A DNA stretch of 64,000 nt from Leptospira sp. (GCA_009991425.1 JAACWH010000024.1:26804-90803), one strand, 5' to 3'. Shown: positions 18,996-28,627, numbered from the stretch's first letter. The notes: generated from the letters alone by a model not told the origin. Made by a program: numbers and translations.

Positions 18996-19602
18996 TCCAA
19001 CTCTCCCAGTCTTTCACAACCAAGAAATTTTTAGATAGATTTACCTCACCTACCCAAACACTTAAAAAAGGGATAAGAATCTTTCGTTCTAGATTAGAAC
19101 AAATTAAAATAAAATGCGCAGGTGTTTCTGTAATTTCAGTAACTTTGAATCCAGTGGCTTGATTCTTCTCATCATAAACTTCTAAATTTTCCAACTGAAA
19201 AATGTAAAACTCATTTTCTAGAAGAGATTCAGAAGCAACCAAAGATTGATCAATTTGGATATCGGCAGATCTCCAGTCATCCCAATACTCAGGAATTTTG
19301 ACAGCATCAACAGAAATTAAAATATAATTTGGTTTAATTTCAAATTTAGATATTGTTAGTATTTTTTTTTGGTTATTTTTAGTTAATTGAACTGATAGAG
19401 GTGTTGTTAGGTTATTCCAAGAATCACCAAAATTTTTAACCTTAGCCCATCCATGAATTCCATGAGATGAGGCTATGGTGCCTATTGTAATAAGTTTGTT
19501 TTCTTGGGAGGGATTAATCGAGGATTTCGAGTTGGGTATTTCTACCCTGTTTGATAGAGGCTGCTTGGAGAATGATTCTGAGTGCTTTAGCAATTCTTCC
19601 AT
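18985..19602 (-). CDS. rimM: Ribosome maturation factor RimM
   Basis: RimM helps assemble the head of the 30S subunit and binds S19. The conserved N-terminal barrel starts at [19 protein letters not shown], and the C-terminal PRC barrel follows ([16 protein letters not shown], then [10 protein letters not shown]). The start is uncertain. The only ATG (19602) lies 89 bases inside khpA and adds some 30 residues before the core, whereas no ATG, GTG or TTG occurs between the khpA stop and the core. Either the genes overlap deeply or translation starts at a rare codon near 19514. Confidence 0.88.
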   Translation of the reverse strand: MEELLKHSESFSKQPLSNRVEIPNSKSSINPSQENKLITIGTIASSHGIHGWAKVKNFGDSWNNLTTPLSVQLTKNNQKKILTISKFEIKPNYILISVDAVKIPEYWDDWRSADIQIDQSLVASESLLENEFYIFQLENLEVYDEKNQATGFKVTEITETPAHFILICSNLERKILIPFLSVWVGEVNLSKNFLVVKDWESWIEI

Positions 19603-19744
19603 TCTTTCCAATTACCTTACCAATATCCTTTTGAGCAACAGTCAATTCAAGAATGTTCGTCTCATTTCCTTCAACTTCACGAATCTGAATCTCTTCAGGT
19701 TCATCAACCAAAGAAGTTGTGATATAACGAATCAATGGTTCCAT
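19514..19744 (-). CDS. khpA: KH-domain RNA-binding protein KhpA
   Basis: A 76-residue single-KH protein with the GKNG loop at about residues 46-49 ([15 protein letters not shown]), the RNA-contacting element of KH domains. KhpA acts with KhpB in other bacteria in post-transcriptional control of cell division and elongation; no khpB is in the window. I chose the ATG at 19744, eight bases after the rpsP stop; a TTG upstream would overlap rpsP. The rpsP-khpA-rimM-trmD-rplS order is standard. Confidence 0.93.
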   Translation of the reverse strand: MEPLIRYITTSLVDEPEEIQIREVEGNETNILELTVAQKDIGKVIGKNGRIAKALRIILQAASIKQGRNTQLEILD

Positions 19745-19751
19745 AAGGATA

Positions 19752-20009
19752 TTATCCTGCAACGTTTCCAAGAATTCCTTGGGTTTTTAAGATATACCGA
19801 ACAGTCTCTGTTGGTTGTGCACCTTTTTTCAGCCAATCTTTTGCTTTATTTTCATCAATAGTAGATTGCTTAGTTCCACCTAGTGTTGGGTGGTAGTGTC
19901 CGATTAATTCAATGAATCTTCCATCACGTGGTGAACGAGAATCAGCCGCTACAATTCTATAATGTGGGTCGTTCTTTGATCCTGTTCTTTGTAGTCTTAA
20001 TTTTACCAA
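19752..20009 (-). CDS. rpsP: 30S ribosomal protein S16
   Basis: An 85-residue S16 with the conserved [19 protein letters not shown] start and the LIGHYHP and [13 protein letters not shown] segments. The start codon is TTG (20009-20007), preceded by an AGGG ribosome-binding site; no ATG is available. It opens the translation-related operon, behind a promoter candidate in the 81-base gap after rpe. Confidence 0.97.
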   Translation of the reverse strand: MVKLRLQRTGSKNDPHYRIVAADSRSPRDGRFIELIGHYHPTLGGTKQSTIDENKAKDWLKKGAQPTETVRYILKTQGILGNVAG

Positions 20010-20038
20010 TGGATTTCCCTATAAGTCCTTTTTTTTAC

Positions 20039-20067
20039 CATAAAATCAAAATTCCGATCTCTGTCAA
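20039..20067 (-). promoter_or_regulatory. Candidate sigma-70 promoter of the rpsP operon
   Basis: In the 81-base gap between rpe and rpsP a perfect -35 box TTGACA (20067-20062) is followed after 17 bases by TTTATG (20044-20039), a moderate -10; a TATGGT one step further is an alternative. Transcription would start about 25 bases before the rpsP TTG. This is the largest gap between 38.0 kb and rpsP, so a promoter is expected here. Confidence 0.45.
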
Positions 20068-20090
20068 GAAATCAGTAGGTTTAGTATCGT

Positions 20091-20747
20091 TTAAGTGGAT
20101 ACTGATTTTGCGATTTCTTTCAATTTCTTTCCGTTTTCGGAAGGATTTCCTACTTTAAATAAACCCGCACCAACAACACAGATATCCGCACCAGCTTCAG
20201 CTATGGATCGAATGTTGGTCTCATTGACTCCGCCATCTACTTCAATAGCAATCTTATACCCTGAAGTGAGATCTTTGGCTTCTTTGATTTTGTCCAAACC
20301 ACCTTGGATGAACTTCTGACCGTAAAATCCTGGATCGACAGTCATTATGAGTATCAAATCGATATATGGCAGTAAGTATTTCAAGGAGGATACAGGAGTC
20401 ATAGGGTTGATGCTAACTCCTACTTTTGCATTTGCTTTCCTTATCTCATCCGATAATCGGACTCCAAAGTTTGTTGTTTCTTGGTGAAATGTTACATAGC
20501 TTGGATTGAATTCCAAGTATTTTCGAAAATGATCTTCTGGCTTGGATACCATCAAGTGGACATCTAAGGGAATCTTAGTTAGTTGGGAAACTTCACCAGT
20601 TATTGCTTCACCGAAGGAAATTTGTGGCACATAATTACCATCCATGACATCCATGTGTATGTAATCGATGCTTGATTCTTGAAAATCAGGAAGTATATTT
20701 GCGAGTTGAGTTAGTTTAGTTGCGAGTATGGATGCAGAGATTTTCAT
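20091..20747 (-). CDS. rpe: Ribulose-phosphate 3-epimerase
   Basis: The 218-residue TIM-barrel enzyme interconverts ribulose-5-phosphate and xylulose-5-phosphate. Visible are the signature blocks [35 protein letters not shown] and [11 protein letters not shown]. Metal ligands (His, Asp, His, Asp) are present. Its ATG shares one base with the stop of the upstream PASTA gene. The position next to fmt and a PASTA protein matches the Firmicute priA-fmt-...-prkC-rsgA-rpe order. Confidence 0.97.
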   Translation of the reverse strand: MKISASILATKLTQLANILPDFQESSIDYIHMDVMDGNYVPQISFGEAITGEVSQLTKIPLDVHLMVSKPEDHFRKYLEFNPSYVTFHQETTNFGVRLSDEIRKANAKVGVSINPMTPVSSLKYLLPYIDLILIMTVDPGFYGQKFIQGGLDKIKEAKDLTSGYKIAIEVDGGVNETNIRSIAEAGADICVVGAGLFKVGNPSENGKKLKEIAKSVST

Positions 20748-21724
20748 TAATTTGGAATTGAAACCTTAAATTTAAATTTTTTATCTATTTCTTTGTCGGT
20801 AGTTTGGACTTTAGCTAGTATATCACCTTTTCGATAGAAAGCAAAATTCATCATTTGGCCTTCTTTCCAGGGTTGAGATATGATTAGATCCATTGTCTTT
20901 GCTTCTGTTTCATAATCTTCTAAAAATACGTTGTAAACGCCGTCATCATCTACTTCCCACTCTACAAATTCATAACCACCAATTAGTGAGTTGCCTTTAG
21001 GAGCTCGATTCACAATAATCGAGGCTAAGCTCGATTCCTTTTGAACAGATTGAACTAAGCCTGATTCAGATCTCAATTTTGTATCAGCAAAACTTTGTAT
21101 CTTCCAAGGAAATTTTTGACGATTCAAGGATTGGATTACAAAAGGAATTGGTTGATTTAAGAAGGATTGGTCAGTTTTTTCCTTCTTTGTTTTAGGTTCT
21201 GTTACCAAAAGGTAGATTTTTTCCCCAGAATTCGTGATTTTTCCCGCTTCAGGAATTTGATCAATAACTGAGTCATTTGCTTCATCATCTGTAGCTTCTA
21301 TATAAGTTATCCCACCGATAGAGATTGGGACGTATATTTCATTGGATAGAACCTTTTCCAATGTTTCCTTAGCTCTCGTTAAACTTTGCCCTACTAGATT
21401 GGGAATTTCAACTCTATCATAACCTTGGTTAACTGTAAGGTATACATGAGAACCTGCCTCAATACTTTTGCCAGGAGAAACCGATTGCGAAATTATTTCG
21501 CCTTCATTTTTTTCAGGAATTCGAATCTCTTCTAAATTGACCTTAAGTCTAAGTCTGAGTAGTTCATTATGTACATTGGTATAATTCTTACCTACTAGAT
21601 TTGGCATAGTCGTTTCATGTGGATTCTTGGTTCGAACCAAGATCACTAAAAATGCACCTAAGAAAAATACGACCAAGCCTAGGGTGATAAATAATACATA
21701 TCCACGTAGTTCAAGTATCTTCAA
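20747..21724 (-). CDS. Membrane-anchored PASTA-domain protein without kinase domain
   Basis: The 325-residue protein has a cytoplasmic stub of about seven residues, a membrane helix (about 8-30) and an extracytoplasmic part with PASTA repeats: one at about 38-103 ([12 protein letters not shown]...VNQGYD), a second at about 104-180 ([16 protein letters not shown]...) and a degenerate third. PASTA domains bind muropeptides or beta-lactam-like ligands in penicillin-binding proteins and Ser/Thr kinases, yet no kinase or transpeptidase domain is attached here. The start is TTG, overlapping the fmt stop as TTGA. It occupies the locus between fmt and rpe where Firmicutes carry the PASTA kinase gene. 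Confidence 0.88.
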   Translation of the reverse strand: MKILELRGYVLFITLGLVVFFLGAFLVILVRTKNPHETTMPNLVGKNYTNVHNELLRLRLKVNLEEIRIPEKNEGEIISQSVSPGKSIEAGSHVYLTVNQGYDRVEIPNLVGQSLTRAKETLEKVLSNEIYVPISIGGITYIEATDDEANDSVIDQIPEAGKITNSGEKIYLLVTEPKTKKEKTDQSFLNQPIPFVIQSLNRQKFPWKIQSFADTKLRSESGLVQSVQKESSLASIIVNRAPKGNSLIGGYEFVEWEVDDDGVYNVFLEDYETEAKTMDLIISQPWKEGQMMNFAFYRKGDILAKVQTTDKEIDKKFKFKVSIPN

Positions 21725-22665
21725 TTGAATTTCTCACTTTCTAACGGCTTATTGCCGTTGATAAAATCTATTATTGACATAGGTTTCTTTCCTTCTGGAT
21801 GAACCTTTGTGATAGCTATCATTTTTTTATCCCCACAGAATACGAAAAGAGATTTTTTATTGGGAAGGTAGATGGTTCCTGGTTTTTCCGATGGTAGGAG
21901 CTCAGTAGTTTCTTCACTAGGTAGAATGGATTCTAGGATTAGTATTTTTTTCCCTTTAAAATCTGTATAAGCATAAGGATTTGGGTTCAAGGCACGAATT
22001 TGATTGTGGATTTCAAATGCTGTTTTATTCCAGTCTATGATTCTATCTTCTGGTTTGATCTTCTTGCAAAAGCTTGCGAGCGAATGATCTTGAGGCTGGG
22101 AGGGAAATCCTTCCTTATGGTATTCTAAGAGAGACAATAGTGCAGCTAGTCCCTCTTCTGTGATTTTATCTAAAATCTGACCAGATGTATCATTGATGCC
22201 AATGGGAAATTCTTTTTTGATAATAATATCACCTGAGTCTACCTCCTTCGCTAAAAATTGAATCGTTAGTCCACCAATTGAATCTCCATTTAAAATAGAA
22301 GTTTGAACAGGAGATGCACCTCGGTATTTAGGAAGTAAACTTCCATGTATATTGATACTTCCTAATTTTGGAATTTTATAAATTTCTTCTGGAATGATTG
22401 AGCCATACGCATAAACAAGATGTAAATCACATTCAATAGATTTTAATTGCGATTGAAGATCTGAATCTTTTAAGCTATTTGGTTGGAATACTGTTATATT
22501 TTTTGATAGAGCGTATTCTTTTATTTCGCTTGGAACTGGACTTCTATTTCGTCCCTTCGGCTTATCGGGATTAGTTACTATAAAAACTATCTCATGTTCT
22601 GATTCAGCTAATTCTTTTAGTAGGTCCAGTGCATGTTTGGGTGTTCCAAAATATCCTATTTTCAT
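21721..22665 (-). CDS. fmt: Methionyl-tRNA formyltransferase
   Basis: The 314-residue enzyme formylates initiator Met-tRNA. The N-terminal formyltransferase domain carries INIHGSLLPKYRGASP with the catalytic Asn and His and a conserved Asp in the VDSGDII segment. The C-terminal OB-like domain follows from about residue 205 (NQIRALNPNPYAYTDFKGK). It follows priA by 47 bases and is coupled to the PASTA gene by a four-base overlap. Confidence 0.97.
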   Translation of the reverse strand: MKIGYFGTPKHALDLLKELAESEHEIVFIVTNPDKPKGRNRSPVPSEIKEYALSKNITVFQPNSLKDSDLQSQLKSIECDLHLVYAYGSIIPEEIYKIPKLGSINIHGSLLPKYRGASPVQTSILNGDSIGGLTIQFLAKEVDSGDIIIKKEFPIGINDTSGQILDKITEEGLAALLSLLEYHKEGFPSQPQDHSLASFCKKIKPEDRIIDWNKTAFEIHNQIRALNPNPYAYTDFKGKKILILESILPSEETTELLPSEKPGTIYLPNKKSLFVFCGDKKMIAITKVHPEGKKPMSIIDFINGNKPLESEKFN

Positions 22666-22712
22666 TTATTCCTCCTGTATTTTGTTAATAAATTATTTTA
22701 AATCAATCTTTT

Positions 22713-24665
22713 TCAAATTAAATCCAAAGGATCAAAATCTATTTCTAGATATACTTTTGAATTAGCCTTCCACTTGCTTTGAATTATTTTTACTAGTTCT
22801 CTAGTTTTTTCATGAGTAGCAGTTTTGATTAGAATATGATTTCTAAAGTATTTATCCATTTTATAAAAAGGACAAGGAGAAGGACCCAAAACTGTTAAGC
22901 TTGTGTCCATATGAGTTTTGATAATCTCAGCGATAGTCGTGATTTCTTTATTTGAAAGCTCTTCTTCTGTTGATCGAATAACGAGTCTTAGTAATTTTAC
23001 AAAAGGAGGTAGATTCATTTCTCTTCGAAATTGAATTTCATCCTGGTAAAATCCATCATAGTCTTGGTTCACTGCTTTTATAAGCACTGGATGTTTGGGG
23101 TCATGTGCTTCAATTAGAACGATTCCTTTCTTAGAACTTCTGCCTGCGCGTCCAGCAACCTGAGTGAGTAAAGAAAATACTCTTTCATTAGCGCGAAAAT
23201 CTGGAATCCCGAGTCCTTGGTTAGCATTGATTACACCAACTAAGGTTACATTGGGAACATCTAAGCCTTTTGCAATCATTTGAGTTCCAGTTAGGATATC
23301 TAATTCTCCATTGTATAAACGTGTAAGAATTCCATTTAAAATACTGTGGTTTTTAGAAGTATCCTGATCTAGGCGTTCTATCTTTGTATCAGGAATTGCT
23401 GTTAGTAAGAATTCTTCAAGCTTTTGGGTTCCGGAGCCAATTAATTCTAGTTTTTTATGTTGGGTTTTTAATTTTTCAAAAGATTCTTTATAGCCACAAA
23501 TATGGCATTGGACTATTCCATTTTTATGATAGCATAGATTAGTTGAGCAATTGGGACAACCTAATGTTTTGTTTTCGTCTGAAGAGTAAACAAATGGTGC
23601 ATAACCCCTTCTATTTAAAAGTAGTATCGTCTGCTCTTTTTTGGCTGATTGTTGTTTAATTGCTTGTAATAATTCAAAGCCAACAGCTCCTTCGGACTCT
23701 TTTTTTTGTATTAATTTAACAAGCGGTAGATTTGACGATGTAACAGCTCGATTCTTTAATTCGTAGAATTTTATTTTATTTTTTTTAGCTAAATAAAATG
23801 TCTCTATTGATGGTGTTGCAGAACCCAAAACCATCATTCCTTGGGATTTTGTTATTCTATAATGTGCAATTTGTTTCGTATGGTATCTTGGACTTGAATT
23901 TTCCTTGTAAGATGAATCATGCTCTTCATCAATAATCACCAAACCAAGATTTGATACAGGTGCGAAAACAGCTGATCTAGTTCCTACAGCAATCCTTTTA
24001 TCACCTTTTAACAGTCCTTGGTAGGCTCTAAACCTCTGAGATGTCTTTAAAGCAGAATGTAGTAAAGCTAAATCTTTAGGAAAAATTGTCTCCAGTTTTT
24101 TCAAAATATGATAAGTAAGTGTTATTTCTGGAACAAGAAAAATAATGGATCGATCTGTTTTTTGTAAAATTTCCCGCATCAAATGAATGTAAATTTCTGT
24201 TTTGCCCGAACCAGTAATTCCATAGATCAAATGCGTAGAGGCGGTTTTCCCAAATTCAGCAATAATATTCTGGTAAGCATGATTCTGTTCATTATTCAAC
24301 TCTTTAAATGAAGCATCTACATCTACTATAGGCTCTTCTTCTCGAATCAATCTGCGTCCTTGAGGAATCATTCGAAACAAAGATTCACCAAGTCCAGCAA
24401 GGTAGGTAGACTGCATCCAATTGGCAAGATCCCATTGATCTTCATTGATTATAGGTGAAGCATCTACTAATTTTATGACAGGTTTAATTTTGAAATTAGG
24501 TTCGTTGCTATGAATTCCACTTATAATACCAGTTAATTTTTTATTTCTAACTTCAACTTCTACTCTTGCACCTCTTTTTGCATTAGAATATTTATCTGGC
24601 AAAAGATATGTAAGTATTTCATTATTCATAGGCAGATCTACAACTACATCTGCATACGAAATCAC
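22713..24665 (-). CDS. priA: Primosomal replication-restart helicase PriA (one zinc site missing)
   Basis: The 650-residue superfamily 2 helicase reloads the replisome at collapsed forks. It has Walker A GITGSGKT (149-156), DEEH box (IIDEEHD, 244-250) and motif III GSATPS. Family members carry eight cysteines that bind two zinc ions. Here only the inner four are present (C370, C373, C387, C390); the first pair is replaced by SSDENKT and the last by KTQHKKLE. The protein is about 80 residues shorter than E. coli PriA. Start is GTG, overlapping the previous stop as TAGTG. Confidence 0.95.
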   Translation of the reverse strand: MISYADVVVDLPMNNEILTYLLPDKYSNAKRGARVEVEVRNKKLTGIISGIHSNEPNFKIKPVIKLVDASPIINEDQWDLANWMQSTYLAGLGESLFRMIPQGRRLIREEEPIVDVDASFKELNNEQNHAYQNIIAEFGKTASTHLIYGITGSGKTEIYIHLMREILQKTDRSIIFLVPEITLTYHILKKLETIFPKDLALLHSALKTSQRFRAYQGLLKGDKRIAVGTRSAVFAPVSNLGLVIIDEEHDSSYKENSSPRYHTKQIAHYRITKSQGMMVLGSATPSIETFYLAKKNKIKFYELKNRAVTSSNLPLVKLIQKKESEGAVGFELLQAIKQQSAKKEQTILLLNRRGYAPFVYSSDENKTLGCPNCSTNLCYHKNGIVQCHICGYKESFEKLKTQHKKLELIGSGTQKLEEFLLTAIPDTKIERLDQDTSKNHSILNGILTRLYNGELDILTGTQMIAKGLDVPNVTLVGVINANQGLGIPDFRANERVFSLLTQVAGRAGRSSKKGIVLIEAHDPKHPVLIKAVNQDYDGFYQDEIQFRREMNLPPFVKLLRLVIRSTEEELSNKEITTIAEIIKTHMDTSLTVLGPSPCPFYKMDKYFRNHILIKTATHEKTRELVKIIQSKWKANSKVYLEIDFDPLDLI

Positions 24666-25480
24666 TAAAGTTCTCCTGTTAGTTTAACAAGTTTCTGAAT
24701 ATGTTCTTTCATTTCAGAAAAGATTTTATTAAAATCAGAGTCGGATTTATTTTTGGCAAATGCAAGCGCTTCAGGTGAACGAGTTATTAAAAATGGAATT
24801 TTGATTTGATTAGTAAAATTCCAATTCATAACTTTGCCTTGATTTTTTTTACAGAAATCAGCTTCCCACCTAAGGACTGCAGATGAACCTAAAACTAAAA
24901 TTGCTTTAATTCCTTCTTTTGTGATTGTCTCCAGGATTTGCGAATCGCATTCTTCACTGCGCTGCTTCCATTGCTCTGGAGAACTCTTTTGATTGAAATG
25001 GCAACCTGGATACTCTTGGTAAAAAAATTCTTCATAATTTTCTTTGATACTATCGAGGATTATATCACCAAATAATGATTCTATTTCTTGAGTTCTAAAT
25101 ATTATTTTGTTAGATCTTTTTGCAAAAGCTGCTGATTTCAAACGCGAATTTCCTGAATAGTGAAGTATCAATAATTTTTTTCGGCCTCGCTGAAGAAATG
25201 AACGTATGCCCCTTTCTCTATCTATACATCTTTTACAAGAAAAGTTTCTTGTTAAGTAGTGATCAACTGCAACGACTTCGCCCTCAGGATTGAGAATTGT
25301 TTTATCTGGTAAATGGAAATGATCTTTGGCAATAGGTTTAAATACGAAAGGAATTTCACCTGGAAAGGGTTCTGTTTTGAAATTATGAATTGGTAGGTTT
25401 TCGTTATTTAATAAAAAATAACTATCCCTCAAAATGGATTCTAATTGATTTAAACGTGATTTATATTCAATTGATTTCAT
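24665..25480 (-). CDS. UDG-like protein with Fe-S cysteines but degenerate active site
   Basis: The 271-residue protein resembles family 4/5 uracil-DNA glycosylases: SCKRCIDRERG (C82, C85) and PGCHFN...EEC (C160, C178, 17 residues between) match the four Fe-S ligands, and ILVLGSSAVLRW matches the later core strand. The catalytic motifs are poor. The GExPG loop reads LHYSGNS, and the catalytic His of the HPS-type motif is Arg234 in TRSPEAL. It may be a DNA-binding relic rather than an active glycosylase. I chose the ATG at 25480, one base after the regulator gene; a TTG upstream would overlap it. It is coupled to priA. Confidence 0.65.
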   Translation of the reverse strand: MKSIEYKSRLNQLESILRDSYFLLNNENLPIHNFKTEPFPGEIPFVFKPIAKDHFHLPDKTILNPEGEVVAVDHYLTRNFSCKRCIDRERGIRSFLQRGRKKLLILHYSGNSRLKSAAFAKRSNKIIFRTQEIESLFGDIILDSIKENYEEFFYQEYPGCHFNQKSSPEQWKQRSEECDSQILETITKEGIKAILVLGSSAVLRWEADFCKKNQGKVMNWNFTNQIKIPFLITRSPEALAFAKNKSDSDFNKIFSEMKEHIQKLVKLTGEL

Positions 25481-25481
25481 T

Positions 25482-26825
25482 TCAATCCGAGAAACTCTCA
25501 ATAGGAATATTTAGATTTTTTATTTTACGATATAAATGTGTTCTTTCTATACCTAATATCTTGCTAGCTTTAGTTACATTTCCTTCACATGTTTGCAATG
25601 TCTTAAAAATATATTGCCTTTCAAATTCGTCCTTAGCCGACTTTAAATCTCCTTTTGCGATCATTTCGTTCGCCTTCTTAAAACCAACTAAAGATTCTTT
25701 TACATCTTTGCTTGTTATGTTTTCAGTAGGAACCATTATAGAAAGTCTTTCTATAACATTTTTTAGTTCTCTAATATTTCCAGGCCAAAAATGATTTACT
25801 AAAACTGTTATTGCTTCATTTTCTAATATTTTAGAAGAAAGATTATTTTCTGTTATAGACTTTTTTAAATAATGCTCAACTAGAATTGGGATATCTTGTT
25901 TTCTTTCTCTTAAGGGAGGAAGATTTATAGGAATTACATTTAAGCGGTAGTATAGATCTTCTCTAAATTTTCCCTCCTTAATAGCATCTTCAACTGGAAT
26001 ATTTGTTGCAGCAATCACTCTAACATCAACCGTAATTGTCTCGGTGCCACCAACTCTTTCAAATCTTTGCTCTTGTAATACTCTTAGAACTTTTGCTTGT
26101 GTTGCAAGGGACATGTCACAGATCTCATCTAAGAAAATAGTTCCTTGGTTTGCAAGTTCAAAGCGTCCGATTTTTCTATCAATCGCTCCTGTGAAAGCTC
26201 CTTTCTCATGACCAAATAATTCTGATTCTATGAGTTCTTCAGGTATAGCCGCACAATTTAATTCAACAAAATTTTGATCTTTTCGTTTTGAATTTTTAAA
26301 AATAGCTTTAGCAACTAATTCCTTGCCCGTACCGTTTTCACCATAAATAAAAACACGAGCGTTAGTCGAGGCTGCTTGTGAAATTGCAAATTTAACTTTT
26401 TTAATACCAGATGATTCTCCTAAGATTTCGTCAAACTCAAGTGTAAATCCAGGAATATCGTTGCTGTCTTTCTTTTGAACTGCCAAATCAATTGTTGACA
26501 ATACTTTTTCAATCGAAAGTGGCTTTTCTAGAAAATCCACAGCTCCTTTTTTTGTAGCATTTACAGCTAGTTCAATAGTAGCATGACCAGAAATCATTAG
26601 AACTGGTATAGTTGGATAAATTTTTCTGCATTCATCAAGTAATTGAAGACCATCATCTTTACCGATCCATACATCTAACATAATAAGGTCAGGACGATCC
26701 TTTTGCAAAGACTTTATAAGTGACTTCCCTGTGGCAAAATCTTCAACAGTATGTTCCTCATCTTCTAAAATTGCCTTTAAGGATTTTCGAATATCTTTTT
26801 CATCATCACAAATAAATATTTTCAC
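25482..26825 (-). CDS. NtrX-like sigma-54-dependent response regulator
   Basis: The 447-residue regulator has a receiver domain (phospho-acceptor D51 in IMLDVWIG), an AAA+ domain (Walker A GENGTGKE at 162-169; GAFTGA at 209-214, the loop that touches sigma-54) and a C-terminal Fis-type helix-turn-helix (KASKILGIERTHLYRKI). It should activate sigma-54 promoters when phosphorylated by the kinase encoded immediately upstream (TAGTG overlap, GTG start). rpoN lies three genes upstream of that kinase. Its own targets are not visible: I found no convincing sigma-54 promoter in the window. Confidence 0.95.
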   Translation of the reverse strand: MKIFICDDEKDIRKSLKAILEDEEHTVEDFATGKSLIKSLQKDRPDLIMLDVWIGKDDGLQLLDECRKIYPTIPVLMISGHATIELAVNATKKGAVDFLEKPLSIEKVLSTIDLAVQKKDSNDIPGFTLEFDEILGESSGIKKVKFAISQAASTNARVFIYGENGTGKELVAKAIFKNSKRKDQNFVELNCAAIPEELIESELFGHEKGAFTGAIDRKIGRFELANQGTIFLDEICDMSLATQAKVLRVLQEQRFERVGGTETITVDVRVIAATNIPVEDAIKEGKFREDLYYRLNVIPINLPPLRERKQDIPILVEHYLKKSITENNLSSKILENEAITVLVNHFWPGNIRELKNVIERLSIMVPTENITSKDVKESLVGFKKANEMIAKGDLKSAKDEFERQYIFKTLQTCEGNVTKASKILGIERTHLYRKIKNLNIPIESFSD

Positions 26826-28627
26826 TATATCGCCTCAGATAAACTCAATGGTAATTGAATAATAAATTTACAACCACCCAATAGTGAGTCTTCCACTAAG
26901 ATATGTCCATGATGATCAATGATTGTTTTTTGAACAATAGCAAGTCCAATTCCTGAACCATGTTTTTCTTTTGTAGAGTAATAGGGTTCGAATACTTTTT
27001 TCTTTAACTCTGGAGTAAGCCCAGGACCAGAATCTTCAATGGTAATCGACACTATTCTTCTCATTACTTTTCGATCTAATTTTGAAGATACAACAATTTT
27101 TTGTTTCGAAATATCTTCATTAGATTCTTCGATTGCCTCAACTGCATTTTTTATTAGATTGTTAATTACTCCTAAAAATAATCTTCGATCTAAAAATACC
27201 TCTGGTAAGGAAGAATTAAATTTCGATTGGATTTGGATATCAGTTGATTCTTGGAATAGACGAATAGATTCCTCTAGAATTGGGTTTAATTTTTGGTTAA
27301 TTAAAGTTGGAACTGGCATCCTAGCAAATTCTGAAAACTCTTTAACTAAATGTTCTAAAACCCTTACCTGATTGATTATAGTCTCAGTTGAATCTAAAAT
27401 AATCTCTTTTAATTTGTCTGGATTAGTATTAGAAATATATTTTTTTCTAATTCTTTCAGTAGATAATAAGATCGGAGTAAGTGGATTTTTAATTTCATGA
27501 GCCATTCTTTGAGCAACTTCTTTCCATGCGGCAACTCTTTGAATATGCATTAATTCTTCATTCTTAGATTTTAAATCCTTAACCATTTGATTGAATGAAG
27601 CAATTAAGATTCCCATTTCTCCTTCTTCTTTTAAGTTTAAAGTTACATTTTGGTCACCAGATGATACTTTTTGTGTAGCATTCGCCAAAGTAATTATGGG
27701 ATTAGAAATATTTCTAGCAAAAATAAATGAGAAAAATACTGAAAAAGCAAACATGAAAACTGAAAAAATTCCTATCGCCAAGCGAGCACTAGATGGAATT
27801 TTTTCTTTCCAAAGATTTAAAGCTTCATATGAATTTCTAATGGATACTATATTGTATACGTGTTGTGTGTTATTAAGGTGTATTTTTTTGCCAATTAGTA
27901 TATATCCTTTTGGATTCCAATCTAATTTAAAAAGAACAAGAATTTTATCATTTTTGTATAGAGTATAGTTTGGTATTTCTGAGTATTCATTCCTTATAAA
28001 ATTATTAGAAGGTATTTTTTCCTTTAATGCAGTTGTTTCTAAAATTGATTTTCCTTTAGGATCAAATAATCCAATATAATAATTTACATAATCCATAATA
28101 TCTAAAGTAATAGCTTTTTTTAAAAATTCTTCTTCTGAAAAATTACGATTATTCATCCAATCTTTAAGAATTCGAACTTTTTGTTCTAATTCTATTCTAT
28201 CATCTAGCTCTTCTTTTTTTATTATTTCCATACTTGAGTTTAAAGCATTAGTGATATCTATTCTATAAAGGGTTTCTATCATTTTACCTGTTAAATTTGA
28301 TGAAAGAATAAAAATAGGAATTGAAGGCAATAAAGCAACAAAAAGAAAGGCGAGTGTCAATCGATAACGAATTGAACTACGGATTTTCCCAGTTTCTTTA
28401 TTTCTCTTGTTTCTGTATATGTAAGATACGCTAACAGAAAGTATAAAAAATGGAAGAATGAAGATAATATAAGTATCTAATTTATTTAAAATTTGGATTT
28501 CTTCTCGACCTGAGAAATAAAAAAATTCTGCAAAAAAAATTCCTATTAGTATACTAAATGAAAAAACGAAAAAATCTCTTACGTAATATCGCAGTTCTTC
28601 ATTTTTAATAATTTTAAATTTTAACAT
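26825..28627 (-). CDS. NtrY-like membrane histidine kinase
   Basis: The 600-residue kinase has N-terminal membrane helices (about 18-38, 52-70, 90-110), an extracytoplasmic sensor of about 165 residues, another helix (about 281-304), a HAMP linker, and a kinase core with H377 in MAHEIKNPLTP. N, G1 and G2 boxes are visible (NLIKNAVEAI, DSGPGL, GSGIGLAIVQK). The multi-helix start plus HAMP resembles NtrY, the partner of NtrX in nitrogen and envelope/redox responses. No PAS domain is evident. It starts two bases after ptsH. Confidence 0.93.
   Translation of the reverse strand: MLKFKIIKNEELRYYVRDFFVFSFSILIGIFFAEFFYFSGREEIQILNKLDTYIIFILPFFILSVSVSYIYRNKRNKETGKIRSSIRYRLTLAFLFVALLPSIPIFILSSNLTGKMIETLYRIDITNALNSSMEIIKKEELDDRIELEQKVRILKDWMNNRNFSEEEFLKKAITLDIMDYVNYYIGLFDPKGKSILETTALKEKIPSNNFIRNEYSEIPNYTLYKNDKILVLFKLDWNPKGYILIGKKIHLNNTQHVYNIVSIRNSYEALNLWKEKIPSSARLAIGIFSVFMFAFSVFFSFIFARNISNPIITLANATQKVSSGDQNVTLNLKEEGEMGILIASFNQMVKDLKSKNEELMHIQRVAAWKEVAQRMAHEIKNPLTPILLSTERIRKKYISNTNPDKLKEIILDSTETIINQVRVLEHLVKEFSEFARMPVPTLINQKLNPILEESIRLFQESTDIQIQSKFNSSLPEVFLDRRLFLGVINNLIKNAVEAIEESNEDISKQKIVVSSKLDRKVMRRIVSITIEDSGPGLTPELKKKVFEPYYSTKEKHGSGIGLAIVQKTIIDHHGHILVEDSLLGGCKFIIQLPLSLSEAI

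Noticed and set aside
20625..20640. Sigma-54 -24 type box TGGCAC inside rpe
   Set aside because: The matching -12 GC at the right distance is absent and it lies within a well-conserved coding stretch.
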